Assembly: GCF_022712275.1 (NCBI RefSeq)
Contig: NZ_JALAGU010000013.1
Span: 5,057-69,056, forward strand
Length of the DNA stretch: 64,000 nt
Direction of reading: 5' to 3'
Source of the DNA: Corynebacterium sp.
GTDB taxonomy: Bacteria; Actinomycetota; Actinomycetes; Mycobacteriales; Mycobacteriaceae
In this document: piece after piece, positions 16,251 through 25,015 of the stretch
Layout: the number at the start of each line of letters is the position of its first letter
How positions within the stretch are numbered: position 1 is the stretch's first letter
Program-made: the position numbers and the translations under genes
Notes under the pieces: model-generated
Told to the model about the DNA's origin: nothing
Seen by the model: only the letters and a program-made list of their open reading frames with translations
Databases searched by the model: none

Positions 16251-17481
16251 CCTCCGCTTCCTCGCGGCGGCGGGAGCCCCGGCCGTTGCGGGCCGCGTCC
16301 TCGTGCGGAGTGAACAGACCGTCATTCTCCCGCTGCTGACGCGACTGGGCCGCAGCACGCTGGGAGCGGTCCGGGGCGGCGTCCTGGCCGAAGATCCCCT
16401 GACGGGACTCAGGTCCGCGGGTCTCGCGGGCCACAGCCGGCGCCGGGGACTGGTCGGGCTGCTCGGCGGCCTGCACCGGATCCACCGGCTCCGGTGCGCG
16501 GTGCTGACCGCGGCTCGGCAGGGCGTTGACGTTGGCGGAGTCGTCGAAACCGGTGGCGATGACGGTCACGCGGACCTCGTCACCCAGTGAATCGTCGACG
16601 ATGGTGCCGAAGATGATGTTGGCGTCCTCGTCGGCGAGTTCCTCGACCAGGGACGCGGCTTCGTTGACCTCGAACAGGCCGAGATCGCCGCCACCGGCGA
16701 AGGACAGCAGCACGCCGGTCGCCCCCTCCATGGTGGACTCCAGCAGAGGGGAGTTGATCGCCGCCTGGGCAGCCTCCTTGGCACGGTTGTCGCCACGGGC
16801 GACACCGACACCCATGAGGGCGGAGCCGGCGTCCGTCATGACGGAGCGGACATCGGCGAAGTCGACGTTGATCATGCCCGGGGTGGTGATGAGCTTGGTG
16901 ATGCCCTCGACACCGGAGTGCAGGACCTCGTCTGCCAGGCGGAAGGCCTCCATGAGCTGCAGTGCCGGATCACTGTTCTTCAGCAGGCTGTCATTCGGGA
17001 TGACGATGAGGGTGTCACAGACGTCCTTGAGGGCGTCGATGCCCTCCAGGGCCTGCTTCGCACGCTTGCGACCTTCGAAGCCGAAAGGGCGGGTGACGAT
17101 ACCGACCGTCAGCGCGCCCTGCTTCTTGGCGATCTGCGCGACCACGGGAGCAGCGCCCGTACCGGTTCCTCCGCCCTCGCCACAGGTCACGAAGACCATG
17201 TCGGAGCCCTCGAGCATCTCCTCGATCTGGTCCCGACTGTCCTCGGCCGCGGCACGGCCGACCTCAGGGTTGGCGCCGGCACCGAGACCGCGGGTCTTCT
17301 CCCGGCCGATGTCGAGCTTGGAGTCCGCGTCGGTGAACATCAGCGCCTGTGCGTCAGTGTTGATCGCCACGAACTCCACCCCCTGAAGGTTCGCCTCGAT
17401 CATCCGGTTGACGGCGTTCACTCCGCCGCCACCCACACCGACCACGGTGATCTTGGCGATGTGGTTGTCAAAGTCGCTCAT
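16222..17481 (-). CDS. ftsZ: Cell division GTPase FtsZ
   Basis: 419 residues. Tubulin-like GTPase forming the Z ring. The GTP-binding signature GGGTGTGAAPVVA lies at about residues 104-116; the N-terminal GVGGGGVNAVNRMI nucleotide-binding loop and the T7 loop region (NVDFADVRSVM) are intact. A disordered Pro/Gln/Arg linker (about 320-400) leads to the conserved C-terminal peptide DDLDLPDFF that binds SepF. The 146-bp gap to ftsQ is the largest in the cluster and probably contains an ftsZ promoter; it also holds a perfect 8-bp inverted repeat. Confidence 0.98.
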   Translation of the reverse strand: MSDFDNHIAKITVVGVGGGGVNAVNRMIEANLQGVEFVAINTDAQALMFTDADSKLDIGREKTRGLGAGANPEVGRAAAEDSRDQIEEMLEGSDMVFVTCGEGGGTGTGAAPVVAQIAKKQGALTVGIVTRPFGFEGRKRAKQALEGIDALKDVCDTLIVIPNDSLLKNSDPALQLMEAFRLADEVLHSGVEGITKLITTPGMINVDFADVRSVMTDAGSALMGVGVARGDNRAKEAAQAAINSPLLESTMEGATGVLLSFAGGGDLGLFEVNEAASLVEELADEDANIIFGTIVDDSLGDEVRVTVIATGFDDSANVNALPSRGQHRAPEPVDPVQAAEQPDQSPAPAVARETRGPESRQGIFGQDAAPDRSQRAAAQSRQQRENDGLFTPHEDAARNGRGSRRREEAEDDLDLPDFF

Positions 17482-17592
17482 GTTGCGTGTTCTCCCTGTG
17501 CTGATCTGCTGCTGTTCAGGCCCTCGCTCGTGGAACCCATCTTGAGGGACACGGCGCAGAATTGCCGGAACATTTTCTGTGGCGTGTCGTAT

Positions 17593-17613
17593 CCCTCAAC
17601 TCAAGGTTGAGGG
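17593..17613. other. Inverted repeat in the ftsQ-ftsZ gap
   Basis: CCCTCAAC (17593-17600) and GTTGAGGG (17606-17613) form a perfect palindrome with a 5-nt centre. A further TTGAGGGA lies about 60 bp away at about 17542-17549. There is no T-run after the stem on either strand, so it looks like an operator or attenuating stem in the ftsZ leader, not a terminator. Confidence 0.45.
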
Positions 17614-17627
17614 TTGCGGGACTTTTC

Positions 17628-18323
17628 TCAGTCCCGGACGGCCGGCTGTGCCGGATTCGAGACATTCCACCGTGCACCCTCGCGGGTGAGCACGATGCGC
17701 GTCGCCTCCGCCTTCTCGTCGGCTCGGTCGGAGGTCCCCCAGAAGATCTCCCGGTCGTCACCGAACTTGAGCGTGACGCTGTCGGACGCGGGGGCGTCGA
17801 CCTCGGTGACCCCTGCCCGGAACTCCGGGTCCATCTCGTCCAGGGCGCGGAGGACCTCCGCGGCGGCGGTGACCGCGTCCTGGTCGGTGGACGAGACCCG
17901 CATCGGGGTCGCACCCTCGGGCCGGACATCACGGAGGAACTGGTGTCCTCCGGTGTCGACGGCGACAGGCGTGCCACCGTCATCGAGGACACCGACTGCG
18001 GTGTGCTCGGTGACGGTGATCTTCACCGTCGACGGCCAGGACCGCGAGACCGTGACCGTGTCCACCCAGGGCAGCGAGGAGACCGCCGAGGCGGCCGAAC
18101 CGGTGTCGATTCCGGCCATCCGGTCACCGTCGTCGATGCCCGAGGCGTCCTGCACTGACGCGGCGTCCTGGTTGACGGTGCCGTCGATCTGTACCTTCTT
18201 GACGGTCAGCAGCTGACTGACGAGCACGAGGCCGATGACCACGACGACGACCGCCGCCACGGTGGGCAGCAGCCAGCGCGGACGCGACTTCCGGTTCCTG
18301 TCCTTCCGGCTCTTCCGGGCCAC
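17628..18323 (-). CDS. ftsQ: Cell division protein FtsQ
   Basis: 231 residues. Short basic cytoplasmic tail (KSRKDRNRKSRPRW), one membrane helix at about 17-40, a POTRA domain starting at about residue 43 (VKKVQIDGTVNQD) and the FtsQ/DivIB domain (WVDTVTVSRSWPSTVKITVTEH). It bridges early and late divisome proteins together with FtsL. GTG start 5 bp after the murC stop; GGGGAGG inside the end of murC can serve as ribosome site. Confidence 0.94.
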   Translation of the reverse strand: MARKSRKDRNRKSRPRWLLPTVAAVVVVVIGLVLVSQLLTVKKVQIDGTVNQDAASVQDASGIDDGDRMAGIDTGSAASAVSSLPWVDTVTVSRSWPSTVKITVTEHTAVGVLDDGGTPVAVDTGGHQFLRDVRPEGATPMRVSSTDQDAVTAAAEVLRALDEMDPEFRAGVTEVDAPASDSVTLKFGDDREIFWGTSDRADEKAEATRIVLTREGARWNVSNPAQPAVRD

Positions 18324-18328
18324 GGGGA

Positions 18329-19813
18329 TCAGGCCTCCCCGCCCAGTCGCCGCAGAATCTCGTCGGCGAGCATCGTGACCGTGCCCGCACCGACGGTGAG
18401 CACGACATCACCGGGGTGGGCGACCTCGGCCACCCGTTCCGGAACATCGCTGAAACGCTCCTCGTAGACCACCGGTACCGTCATGCGGTCGGTGATGATC
18501 CGGGAGGTCACACCCTCAACCGGGTCCTCGCGGGCACCGTAGATGTCTAGCACCACAGCGGTGTCCGCCAGGGACAGGGCCGCGGCGAACTCCTCGGCGA
18601 AGGTGATGGTGCGGGAGTAGAGGTGCGGCTGGAAGACCGCGATGACACGGCCCTCGGCCCCCTCCGCGGCGGCGCGGGCGGCGACCTTGTCGCGGGCGGC
18701 CGAGAGCACGGCCCGGACCTCGGTCGGGTGGTGGGCGTAGTCGTCGTAGACCTCGACACCCCCCGCGGTGCCGTGGTACTCGAAGCGACGGCGGACACCG
18801 TCGAAGGCGGCGACACCGTCGATCACCTCGTCGAGGTCGGACCCGACCAGTTCCCCGGCCAGCACGGCAGCGGTGGCGTTGAGGAGCATGTGGCGGCCAG
18901 GGGTGCGCACGGTGACGGTACGGACCGTGTCGGACTCCGGGAACCGGACGGTGGCCTGCGAACCACCGTAGACGGTCGTTCCGGCGTCCACGACCACCGC
19001 GCCGACCGGCACCGTCGGGTGGGCCTCGAAGGCGGCTGCGGTGCCGTAGCCCAGCACCCGTGCCCCCTCGGCCAGCTCGACCTCGCCGGCGACGACGCGC
19101 TCGGCGAGTTCCGCTGCGCCCGGGTCGTCGACACAGGTCACGAGGTAACCGTCGGGGACAACGCGCCCGGCGAAGGCGCCGAAGACCTCGTGGTAGGCCT
19201 CCTCGGTGCCGTAGAAGTCCAGGTGGTCGGCCTCGATGTTGGTGACCACCGCGACGGTCGGCGAGTAGGACAGGAAGGATCCGTCGGACTCGTCGGCCTC
19301 GGCGACGAAGACGTCACCGGTGCCGTGGTGGGCGTTGGTGCCGGCCCGGTTGAGCTGGCCGCCGATGGCGAAGGACGGGTCCATACCCGCGGCCTGCAGT
19401 CCCACCACGGCCATGGAGGTCGTCGATGTCTTGCCGTGCGTGCCCGAGACCAGGACCGCACGACGGTCCGCCATGAGCAGTGCCAGCAGGTCACTGCGGC
19501 GCAGCAGCGGGATCCCCCGCTCCGTGGCGGTGACGAGCTCAGGGTTGTCGTGCGGGATGGCGGCGAAGGAGATGACGACGGCGTCCGGCAGTTCTCCCCC
19601 GGAGGTGAGGTTCGCGGCGTCGTGGCCGACGGAGATCCGCGCACCGGCGGCGCGCAGCGCGAGGACGACCCGGGACTCCTTCATGTCGGAACCGCTCACG
19701 GCGATGCCGTGGTCGAGCAGGATACGGGCGATACCGGACATACCGGAGCCGCCGATACCGACCATGTGCACCCGGTGCAGCTGGTCGATGGAAGTGATGG
19801 GATTCGCGTTCAT
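18329..19813 (-). CDS. murC: UDP-N-acetylmuramate--L-alanine ligase
   Basis: 494 residues. Cytoplasmic Mur ligase adding L-Ala to UDP-MurNAc, first step of stem-peptide assembly. N-terminal Rossmann motif HMVGIGGSGMSGIARIL, central ATP-binding P-loop VSGTHGKTSTTSM (about residue 112-124), and the ligase triad region EADESDGSF; the C-terminal domain contains DDYAHHPTEVRA. Three bp downstream of murG. Confidence 0.97.
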   Translation of the reverse strand: MNANPITSIDQLHRVHMVGIGGSGMSGIARILLDHGIAVSGSDMKESRVVLALRAAGARISVGHDAANLTSGGELPDAVVISFAAIPHDNPELVTATERGIPLLRRSDLLALLMADRRAVLVSGTHGKTSTTSMAVVGLQAAGMDPSFAIGGQLNRAGTNAHHGTGDVFVAEADESDGSFLSYSPTVAVVTNIEADHLDFYGTEEAYHEVFGAFAGRVVPDGYLVTCVDDPGAAELAERVVAGEVELAEGARVLGYGTAAAFEAHPTVPVGAVVVDAGTTVYGGSQATVRFPESDTVRTVTVRTPGRHMLLNATAAVLAGELVGSDLDEVIDGVAAFDGVRRRFEYHGTAGGVEVYDDYAHHPTEVRAVLSAARDKVAARAAAEGAEGRVIAVFQPHLYSRTITFAEEFAAALSLADTAVVLDIYGAREDPVEGVTSRIITDRMTVPVVYEERFSDVPERVAEVAHPGDVVLTVGAGTVTMLADEILRRLGGEA

Positions 19814-19816
19814 GGT

Positions 19817-20929
19817 CTACTTCCTGCGTGCAGTCTCGATGACGACGGTGGCGATACGGTCGGCGGCGTCCCGGTGCCCGGCGCCGCGGGCGGCCTCACC
19901 GGCGGCAGCGAGGCGTTCGGCGTCACGCAGCAGCGGGACGATCTCGCGGGCGACCCGGCCGGGGTCGAGCTCGGCGTCCTTGACGATGACGCCGCCGCCC
20001 GCGTCCACGACCGGACGGGCGTTGAGTTCCTGCTCCCCGTTGCCGTGCGGCAGCGGCACGTACACCGCCGGCAGACCACACGAGGAGATCTCGGCGACGG
20101 TCATTGCACCCGACCGGCAGAGCACCATGTCCGCCGCGGCCAGGGCGAGGTCCATCCGGTCGATGTAGGGTACGGCCACATAGGCCGGGGCACCGTCGAC
20201 CTGTTCGACGTGGATGCTGTTCTTGCTACCGTAGGCGTGGAGGACACCGATACCGGCGTCCCCGAGCGTGCGGGCGGCACCACTGACGGCGTCGTTGATG
20301 GACGCCGCACCCTGGCTTCCACCGGTGACCAGCAGCACCGGCGAATCAGGGTCGAGGCCGAAGAACTCGCGGGCCTCGGCACGCAGTGCGGCGCGGTCGA
20401 GCTCCAGCAGTGACTGCCGTACCGGAATGCCGACGACCTCGGCACCCTTGAGTCCCGAGCCTTCCACGGCCTCGAGGACCCGGGCGCCGAGCCTGGCACC
20501 GAGCCGGTTGGCCATGCCGGTGCGGGCGTTCGCCTCATGGACGACAGTGGGGACCTTCGCCCATTTCGCGGCAAGGTAGGCCGGTCCGGAGACATAGCCG
20601 CCGAAACCGACGACGACATCGGCGTCCAGGTCATTGAGGGTACGTCTGGTCCGGTTCAGCGCACCGACGAGCCGGAAGGGGAAAGTGACGAGGTCTTTGT
20701 TGATCTTGCGGGGCACCGGGACCGCCGGGATCAGGGAGAGGGTCACTCCCCGCTCCGGAACGAGCCGGGTCTCGAGTCCGCGTTCCGTGCCCAGCGCGGT
20801 CACCCGGATACCGGGCTGTGCCTTGCGCAGTGCCTCGGCGACGGCGAGTGCCGGCTCGATGTGTCCGGCCGTCCCTCCACCTGCGAGAACAACGGACAGG
20901 GGTCGGGCGGACTGGGATGGATCATTCAC
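19817..20929 (-). CDS. murG: Lipid II synthase (UDP-GlcNAc transferase) MurG
   Basis: 370 residues. Transfers GlcNAc from UDP-GlcNAc to lipid I at the inner membrane face, giving lipid II. GT28 signatures: the glycine-rich loop VLAGGGTAGHIEPALAVAEAL at about residues 14-34 and a second loop VTGGSQGAASIND at about 200; the UDP-binding region SCGLPAVYVPLPHGNGEQ matches the family. ATG overlaps the ftsW stop by 4 bp. Confidence 0.97.
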   Translation of the reverse strand: MNDPSQSARPLSVVLAGGGTAGHIEPALAVAEALRKAQPGIRVTALGTERGLETRLVPERGVTLSLIPAVPVPRKINKDLVTFPFRLVGALNRTRRTLNDLDADVVVGFGGYVSGPAYLAAKWAKVPTVVHEANARTGMANRLGARLGARVLEAVEGSGLKGAEVVGIPVRQSLLELDRAALRAEAREFFGLDPDSPVLLVTGGSQGAASINDAVSGAARTLGDAGIGVLHAYGSKNSIHVEQVDGAPAYVAVPYIDRMDLALAAADMVLCRSGAMTVAEISSCGLPAVYVPLPHGNGEQELNARPVVDAGGGVIVKDAELDPGRVAREIVPLLRDAERLAAAGEAARGAGHRDAADRIATVVIETARRK

Positions 20930-22455
20930 GGACGGTGACGCCTCCTGGGCTCATCGGTGCGGTACTGACGTTGCTCGCGGGACCGGGTCCGGTCGTCGCG
21001 CTCCGGAGTATCACGGTACCCTGCCCGGGCACTCCGGTGGCGGGCGTCCCGGCGGTCGACGAAGTCCCCGGACCGCGGACCGGACCGACGGGTGACCGGT
21101 TCCCCGTAGCGGCGGGCCTGCGGGCGCACCCGGTCGCGCTGTTCGGCACCGGAGGTGTACGGCGCCGGCTCACGCAGCAGCAGGACGCGGTCGAACCAGG
21201 GGCGTCCCTCATGCTGCATCGACGAGACGGTCTCGGGTTCGTGACGGGCACAGTTGGCCAGCAGACCCAGCGTCGCCAGCGTGATGACGGCGGAGGTGCC
21301 GCCGGCCGAGATCAGCGGCAGCTGCACACCGGTGACCGGGAGCAGGCCGCAGACGTAGCCGATGTTGTAGAAGGCCTGACCGACGACACCGGCGGTGAGG
21401 GTGGCGGCGAGCAGCCGGAGGAAGGGGTCCGTCTGCCTGATCGCGGTACGGATGCCGAACCAGCCGAGGATGGTGAACAGGAGGATCACCGCGCCGGCGC
21501 CGAGGATGCCGAGCTCCTCACCGATGATGGCGAAGACGAAGTCGTTGGTGGCCTCCGGCAGATAGTTCCACTTCGCGCGGGACTGGCCGAGACCGACTCC
21601 GAGGAAGCCGCCGTCAGACAGCGAGTAGAGGCCCTGACGAGCCTGGTAGGCGGCGGCCTGACCGGTCTCGTCATCGAAGTTGAGACGGACGGCGTTGAAC
21701 CATGTGCTGATCCGGTCGGACCGGTAGCTCATCGCCGTGATGGCGAGGGCACCGACCACCGTGATAATGCCCACCGCCACACCGAAGGCCCGGGTGGCGA
21801 CACCACTGAACAGCAGGAGTGCGAGGACCACCAGGGCGAGGGAGAACATCATGCCGAGGTCGCGCTGCAGGAGGACCAGACCGAGGATGGCGAAGGAGAC
21901 CATGATGAACGGTCCGAGCCCGTTCCTGATGTCCGGGCTCCGCCGGGTGTGCATCGACACCGCGGCTGCACCCCACACGGACAGTGCGAGCTTGGCGATC
22001 TCGGAAGGCTGGAAGGACAACGGTCCCAGGGCGATCCAGGACCGTGAACCGATGTCGTCGCCGACACCGATGACCAGCACCACGAGAAGTAGGGCGAAGG
22101 CCACGAACAGGAAGCCCGGCGCCCAGGCACGCAGCTTCGCAGGTCTGACCCACAGTGCGCCCCACATGACCGCCAGGCCGACGAGGACGATCACCGCCTG
22201 CCGGAGGAACTGGGCGAAGACGCTGCCGGAGCCGTCGGCGCCACGTGAGGTGACCATCGACGAGGACAGGGAGATCATGAGGCCGAGTGCCACGAGGATA
22301 CCGGTGACCAGGACGATCACCTTGTAGTCGAGCTGCGGGGAATCCAGCAGTCGGCGCCACTTCTCCTGCAGCCCCTTCCACGGGGACGCGTCGGCGGACG
22401 CCCTCTGCCGGGGACGTCGCGACGCGGTCGGCCGCTGTGTCGTACGGTCACTCAT
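20926..22455 (-). CDS. ftsW: FtsW lipid II polymerase of the divisome
   Basis: 509 residues, ten predicted membrane helices between about residues 45 and 410. SEDS family glycosyltransferase that polymerises lipid II with FtsI. Family features include GPLSFQPSEIAKLALSVW and PEATNDFVFAIIGEELG, and PLISAGGTSAVITLATLGLL near the end of the membrane part. The last roughly 85 residues form a very Arg-rich cytoplasmic tail, a habit of corynebacterial FtsW proteins that may bind FtsZ (known for mycobacteria). 13 bp after murD. Confidence 0.96.
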   Translation of the reverse strand: MSDRTTQRPTASRRPRQRASADASPWKGLQEKWRRLLDSPQLDYKVIVLVTGILVALGLMISLSSSMVTSRGADGSGSVFAQFLRQAVIVLVGLAVMWGALWVRPAKLRAWAPGFLFVAFALLLVVLVIGVGDDIGSRSWIALGPLSFQPSEIAKLALSVWGAAAVSMHTRRSPDIRNGLGPFIMVSFAILGLVLLQRDLGMMFSLALVVLALLLFSGVATRAFGVAVGIITVVGALAITAMSYRSDRISTWFNAVRLNFDDETGQAAAYQARQGLYSLSDGGFLGVGLGQSRAKWNYLPEATNDFVFAIIGEELGILGAGAVILLFTILGWFGIRTAIRQTDPFLRLLAATLTAGVVGQAFYNIGYVCGLLPVTGVQLPLISAGGTSAVITLATLGLLANCARHEPETVSSMQHEGRPWFDRVLLLREPAPYTSGAEQRDRVRPQARRYGEPVTRRSGPRSGDFVDRRDARHRSARAGYRDTPERDDRTRSREQRQYRTDEPRRRHRP

Positions 22456-22468
22456 CTGCGTCCCGTCC

Positions 22469-23890
22469 TCACTTCAGTGTCGACTCGCGTGCGTATTCGG
22501 CGAACAGGTCGCCACGTCGGGACATGCCAGGATACATGTCGAGCGAGGCCGCGGCGGGAGCCAGAACGACCGTGTCGCCTGCGGTCGCGGCAGCCCGGGC
22601 AGCGGCGACGACTTCGGCCATCGCGGCCGCCGGGTCGGTGGAATCCACCACGGTCACCGGGACGCCCGGTGCGGCGGACGCCAGTTCGTCGGCCAGGATC
22701 CGACGGTCCACACCGAGCAGCACCACGGCCTTGAGTGCCGGGGCGACCGCGGCGACGAGACCGTCGACAGCGGCTCCCTTGAGTTGTCCTCCGGCGACCC
22801 AGATGACGTCGTTGAGTCCGCGCAGTGCGGCCTCGGCGGCATGCGGGTTGGTCGCCTTGGAGTTGTCCACCCAGTCCACGCCGTCGGTGGTGGCGACGAC
22901 CTGACCGCGGTGGGCGGCGACGGTGAACCCGGCCAGGGCACGGGACACGGCCTGCGGTGAGACGTCGACGGCCCGGGCCAGGGCGGCGGCGGCGGTGGCG
23001 TCGGCCACACCCGCCGGACCCGCCGGGGAGATCCCGGTGGCCGGGGCGAGTGTCGTGACGGTCCCGGTGGCTGCGTCAAGTTCGACGATCTGCCCGTCGC
23101 GCACGCCGGTCACCACGGACGCACCGGTGGTGTCGTCCGCGGGATCACCGAGGGTCACGGCACGGTGCGCTCCGGTGACGACACCGGTGTCGCGGACACT
23201 GTCCAGCACCGCGGCATCGTCGAGAGCCAGCACCGGCACCCTCCCGGTCAGGACGCGGACCTTGTCAGCGGCGTACTTCGCGAAGGAGCCGTGCCAGTCG
23301 AGGTGGTCGTCGGCGAGATTGAGGACGCAGCCGGCGTCTGGCGCGAAATGCGGTGCCCAGTGCAGCTGGAAGCTGGAGACCTCGGCGGCGAGGACGTCGA
23401 CCCGCGGCTCGGCGAGCAGTGCATCACCGGGCGGGGTACCGATGTTGCCGACGGCGGTGACCGACCGACTGTCCGCCGCGAGCACCGCGGCGAGCATGGC
23501 GGTAGTGGTCGTCTTGCCGTTGGTGCCGGTCACCGCGAGCCAGGTCCGCGGATCTCCGAAGAGGCCCGCGCGGTCGGCCAGCCACGCGGCGTCGATGTCA
23601 CCGATGACCGGCACACCGGCGTCAGCGGCGGCGACGAGCAGTGGGGAGTCCGGACGCCAGCCCGGGGACGTGACCAGAAGGTCGACCTCGCCCAGTGCGT
23701 CCCGTGCTTCGGTGACTGACACGGCGAACGCACCGGTCTGTGCCGCGAGCTCCTGCCCGCGGTCGGTGTTGTCGTCCGCGAGGGTCACGGTGCAGCCCAG
23801 CGGCGCGAGCATCCGGGTGACACCGGCGCCGGCCACCCCGGCTCCTGCGACGAGGACCCGGCCGGACGAAAGTGCTTCGGTGATGGTCAC
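22469..23890 (-). CDS. murD: UDP-MurNAc-L-Ala--D-glutamate ligase
   Basis: 473 residues. Adds D-Glu to the nucleotide precursor. N-terminal dinucleotide-like loop VLVAGAGVAGAGVTRML, ATP-binding loop AVTGTNGKTTTTAML at about 120-135, NLADDHLDWHGS with Mur ligase metal residues, and DNSKATNPHAAEAAL, the typical MurD signature with its conserved SKATN. 12 bp after mraY. Confidence 0.97.
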   Translation of the reverse strand: MTITEALSSGRVLVAGAGVAGAGVTRMLAPLGCTVTLADDNTDRGQELAAQTGAFAVSVTEARDALGEVDLLVTSPGWRPDSPLLVAAADAGVPVIGDIDAAWLADRAGLFGDPRTWLAVTGTNGKTTTTAMLAAVLAADSRSVTAVGNIGTPPGDALLAEPRVDVLAAEVSSFQLHWAPHFAPDAGCVLNLADDHLDWHGSFAKYAADKVRVLTGRVPVLALDDAAVLDSVRDTGVVTGAHRAVTLGDPADDTTGASVVTGVRDGQIVELDAATGTVTTLAPATGISPAGPAGVADATAAAALARAVDVSPQAVSRALAGFTVAAHRGQVVATTDGVDWVDNSKATNPHAAEAALRGLNDVIWVAGGQLKGAAVDGLVAAVAPALKAVVLLGVDRRILADELASAAPGVPVTVVDSTDPAAAMAEVVAAARAAATAGDTVVLAPAAASLDMYPGMSRRGDLFAEYARESTLK

Positions 23891-23902
23891 GGTGTGTCTC
23901 TC

Positions 23903-25003
23903 CTAGAGGCCTGCGCCACGGAGCCATTCGCTGTAGAACAGCGCGACACCGCCCATGGCGAAGAGTGCGGAGAGCAGCCAGAACCGGACGACGACCGTGG
24001 TCTCCGCCCAGCCCCCCTGCTCGAAGTGGTGGTGGAAGGGCGCCATGCGGAACACGCGGCGTCCGGTGGTCTTGAACGAGCCGACCTGGATCACGACGCT
24101 GGCGGCCTCCATGACGAAAAGGAAGGCGACGACGATCATCAGCAGCTCGGTGCGGGAGGTGATGGACAGACCGGCGACGAGACCACCGAGGGCCAGGGAG
24201 CCGGTGTCACCCATGAAGATCTTGGCCGGGGCGGCGTTCCACCACAGGAAACCGAGGCAACCGCCGAGTCCGGCGCCGGCGAGCATCGCGAGGTCCAGCG
24301 GGTCGCGCACCTGGTAGCAGCTCACCGCGGCGTCCACGGAGCAGGAGTTGCGGAACTGCCAGAAGGTCATCACCACGTAGGCGGCGAGCACGATACCCGA
24401 GACACCGGCAGCCAGGCCGTCGAGTCCGTCGGTGAGGTTCACGGCGTTCGACCAGGCGGAGATGACGATGTAGATGAAGACGAGGAAGATGATGGTGCCG
24501 ATCACCGCACCGCCGACCTTGAGGTCGAAGGTGTTGATGTCACGGATGAAGGACAGCTTCGTCGACGCCGGGGTGAGGTCGTGCGAGTTCGGGAACTGCA
24601 GGATCAGGATGCCGAAGACGACGGCGATGATGAGCTGCAGGGCGAGCTTCGCCCGGGCGTTGAGGCCGAGGTTCCGGCCCATGACCAGCTTGATGTAGTC
24701 GTCGGCGAACCCGACGCCACCGAGGGCGAGGGTGAGGCCGAGGACGAGCCAGCCGGAGGCACCGGGGCCGGCACCGTTGGTCGCCAGGCCGACGATGACG
24801 GCGACAAGGTATCCGACGGTGATACCGACGAGAATGGCGATACCGCCCATGGTCGGGGTGCCACGCTTGCGCAGGTGGGACTTCGGTCCTTCCTCACGGA
24901 TCTCCTGCCCGATGCCCTCAGCGGAGAACCGCTTGATGAGGGCCGGGGTGAGGAAGATGGCGACGAAGAACGAGACTGCCGCTGCGACGATGATCTGCAT
25001 CAT
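23903..25003 (-). CDS. mraY: Phospho-MurNAc-pentapeptide transferase
   Basis: 366 residues, ten membrane segments. Makes lipid I by moving phospho-MurNAc-pentapeptide to undecaprenyl (decaprenyl) phosphate. Signatures: KSHLRKRGTPTMGG near residue 45-58, FADDYIKLVMGRNLGL with the catalytic Asp pair, NLTDGLDGLAAG, and the histidine cluster MAPFHHHFEQGGWAET. Twelve bp after murF. Confidence 0.98.
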   Translation of the reverse strand: MMQIIVAAAVSFFVAIFLTPALIKRFSAEGIGQEIREEGPKSHLRKRGTPTMGGIAILVGITVGYLVAVIVGLATNGAGPGASGWLVLGLTLALGGVGFADDYIKLVMGRNLGLNARAKLALQLIIAVVFGILILQFPNSHDLTPASTKLSFIRDINTFDLKVGGAVIGTIIFLVFIYIVISAWSNAVNLTDGLDGLAAGVSGIVLAAYVVMTFWQFRNSCSVDAAVSCYQVRDPLDLAMLAGAGLGGCLGFLWWNAAPAKIFMGDTGSLALGGLVAGLSITSRTELLMIVVAFLFVMEAASVVIQVGSFKTTGRRVFRMAPFHHHFEQGGWAETTVVVRFWLLSALFAMGGVALFYSEWLRGAGL

Positions 25004-25015
25004 GGGATGTGCCGG

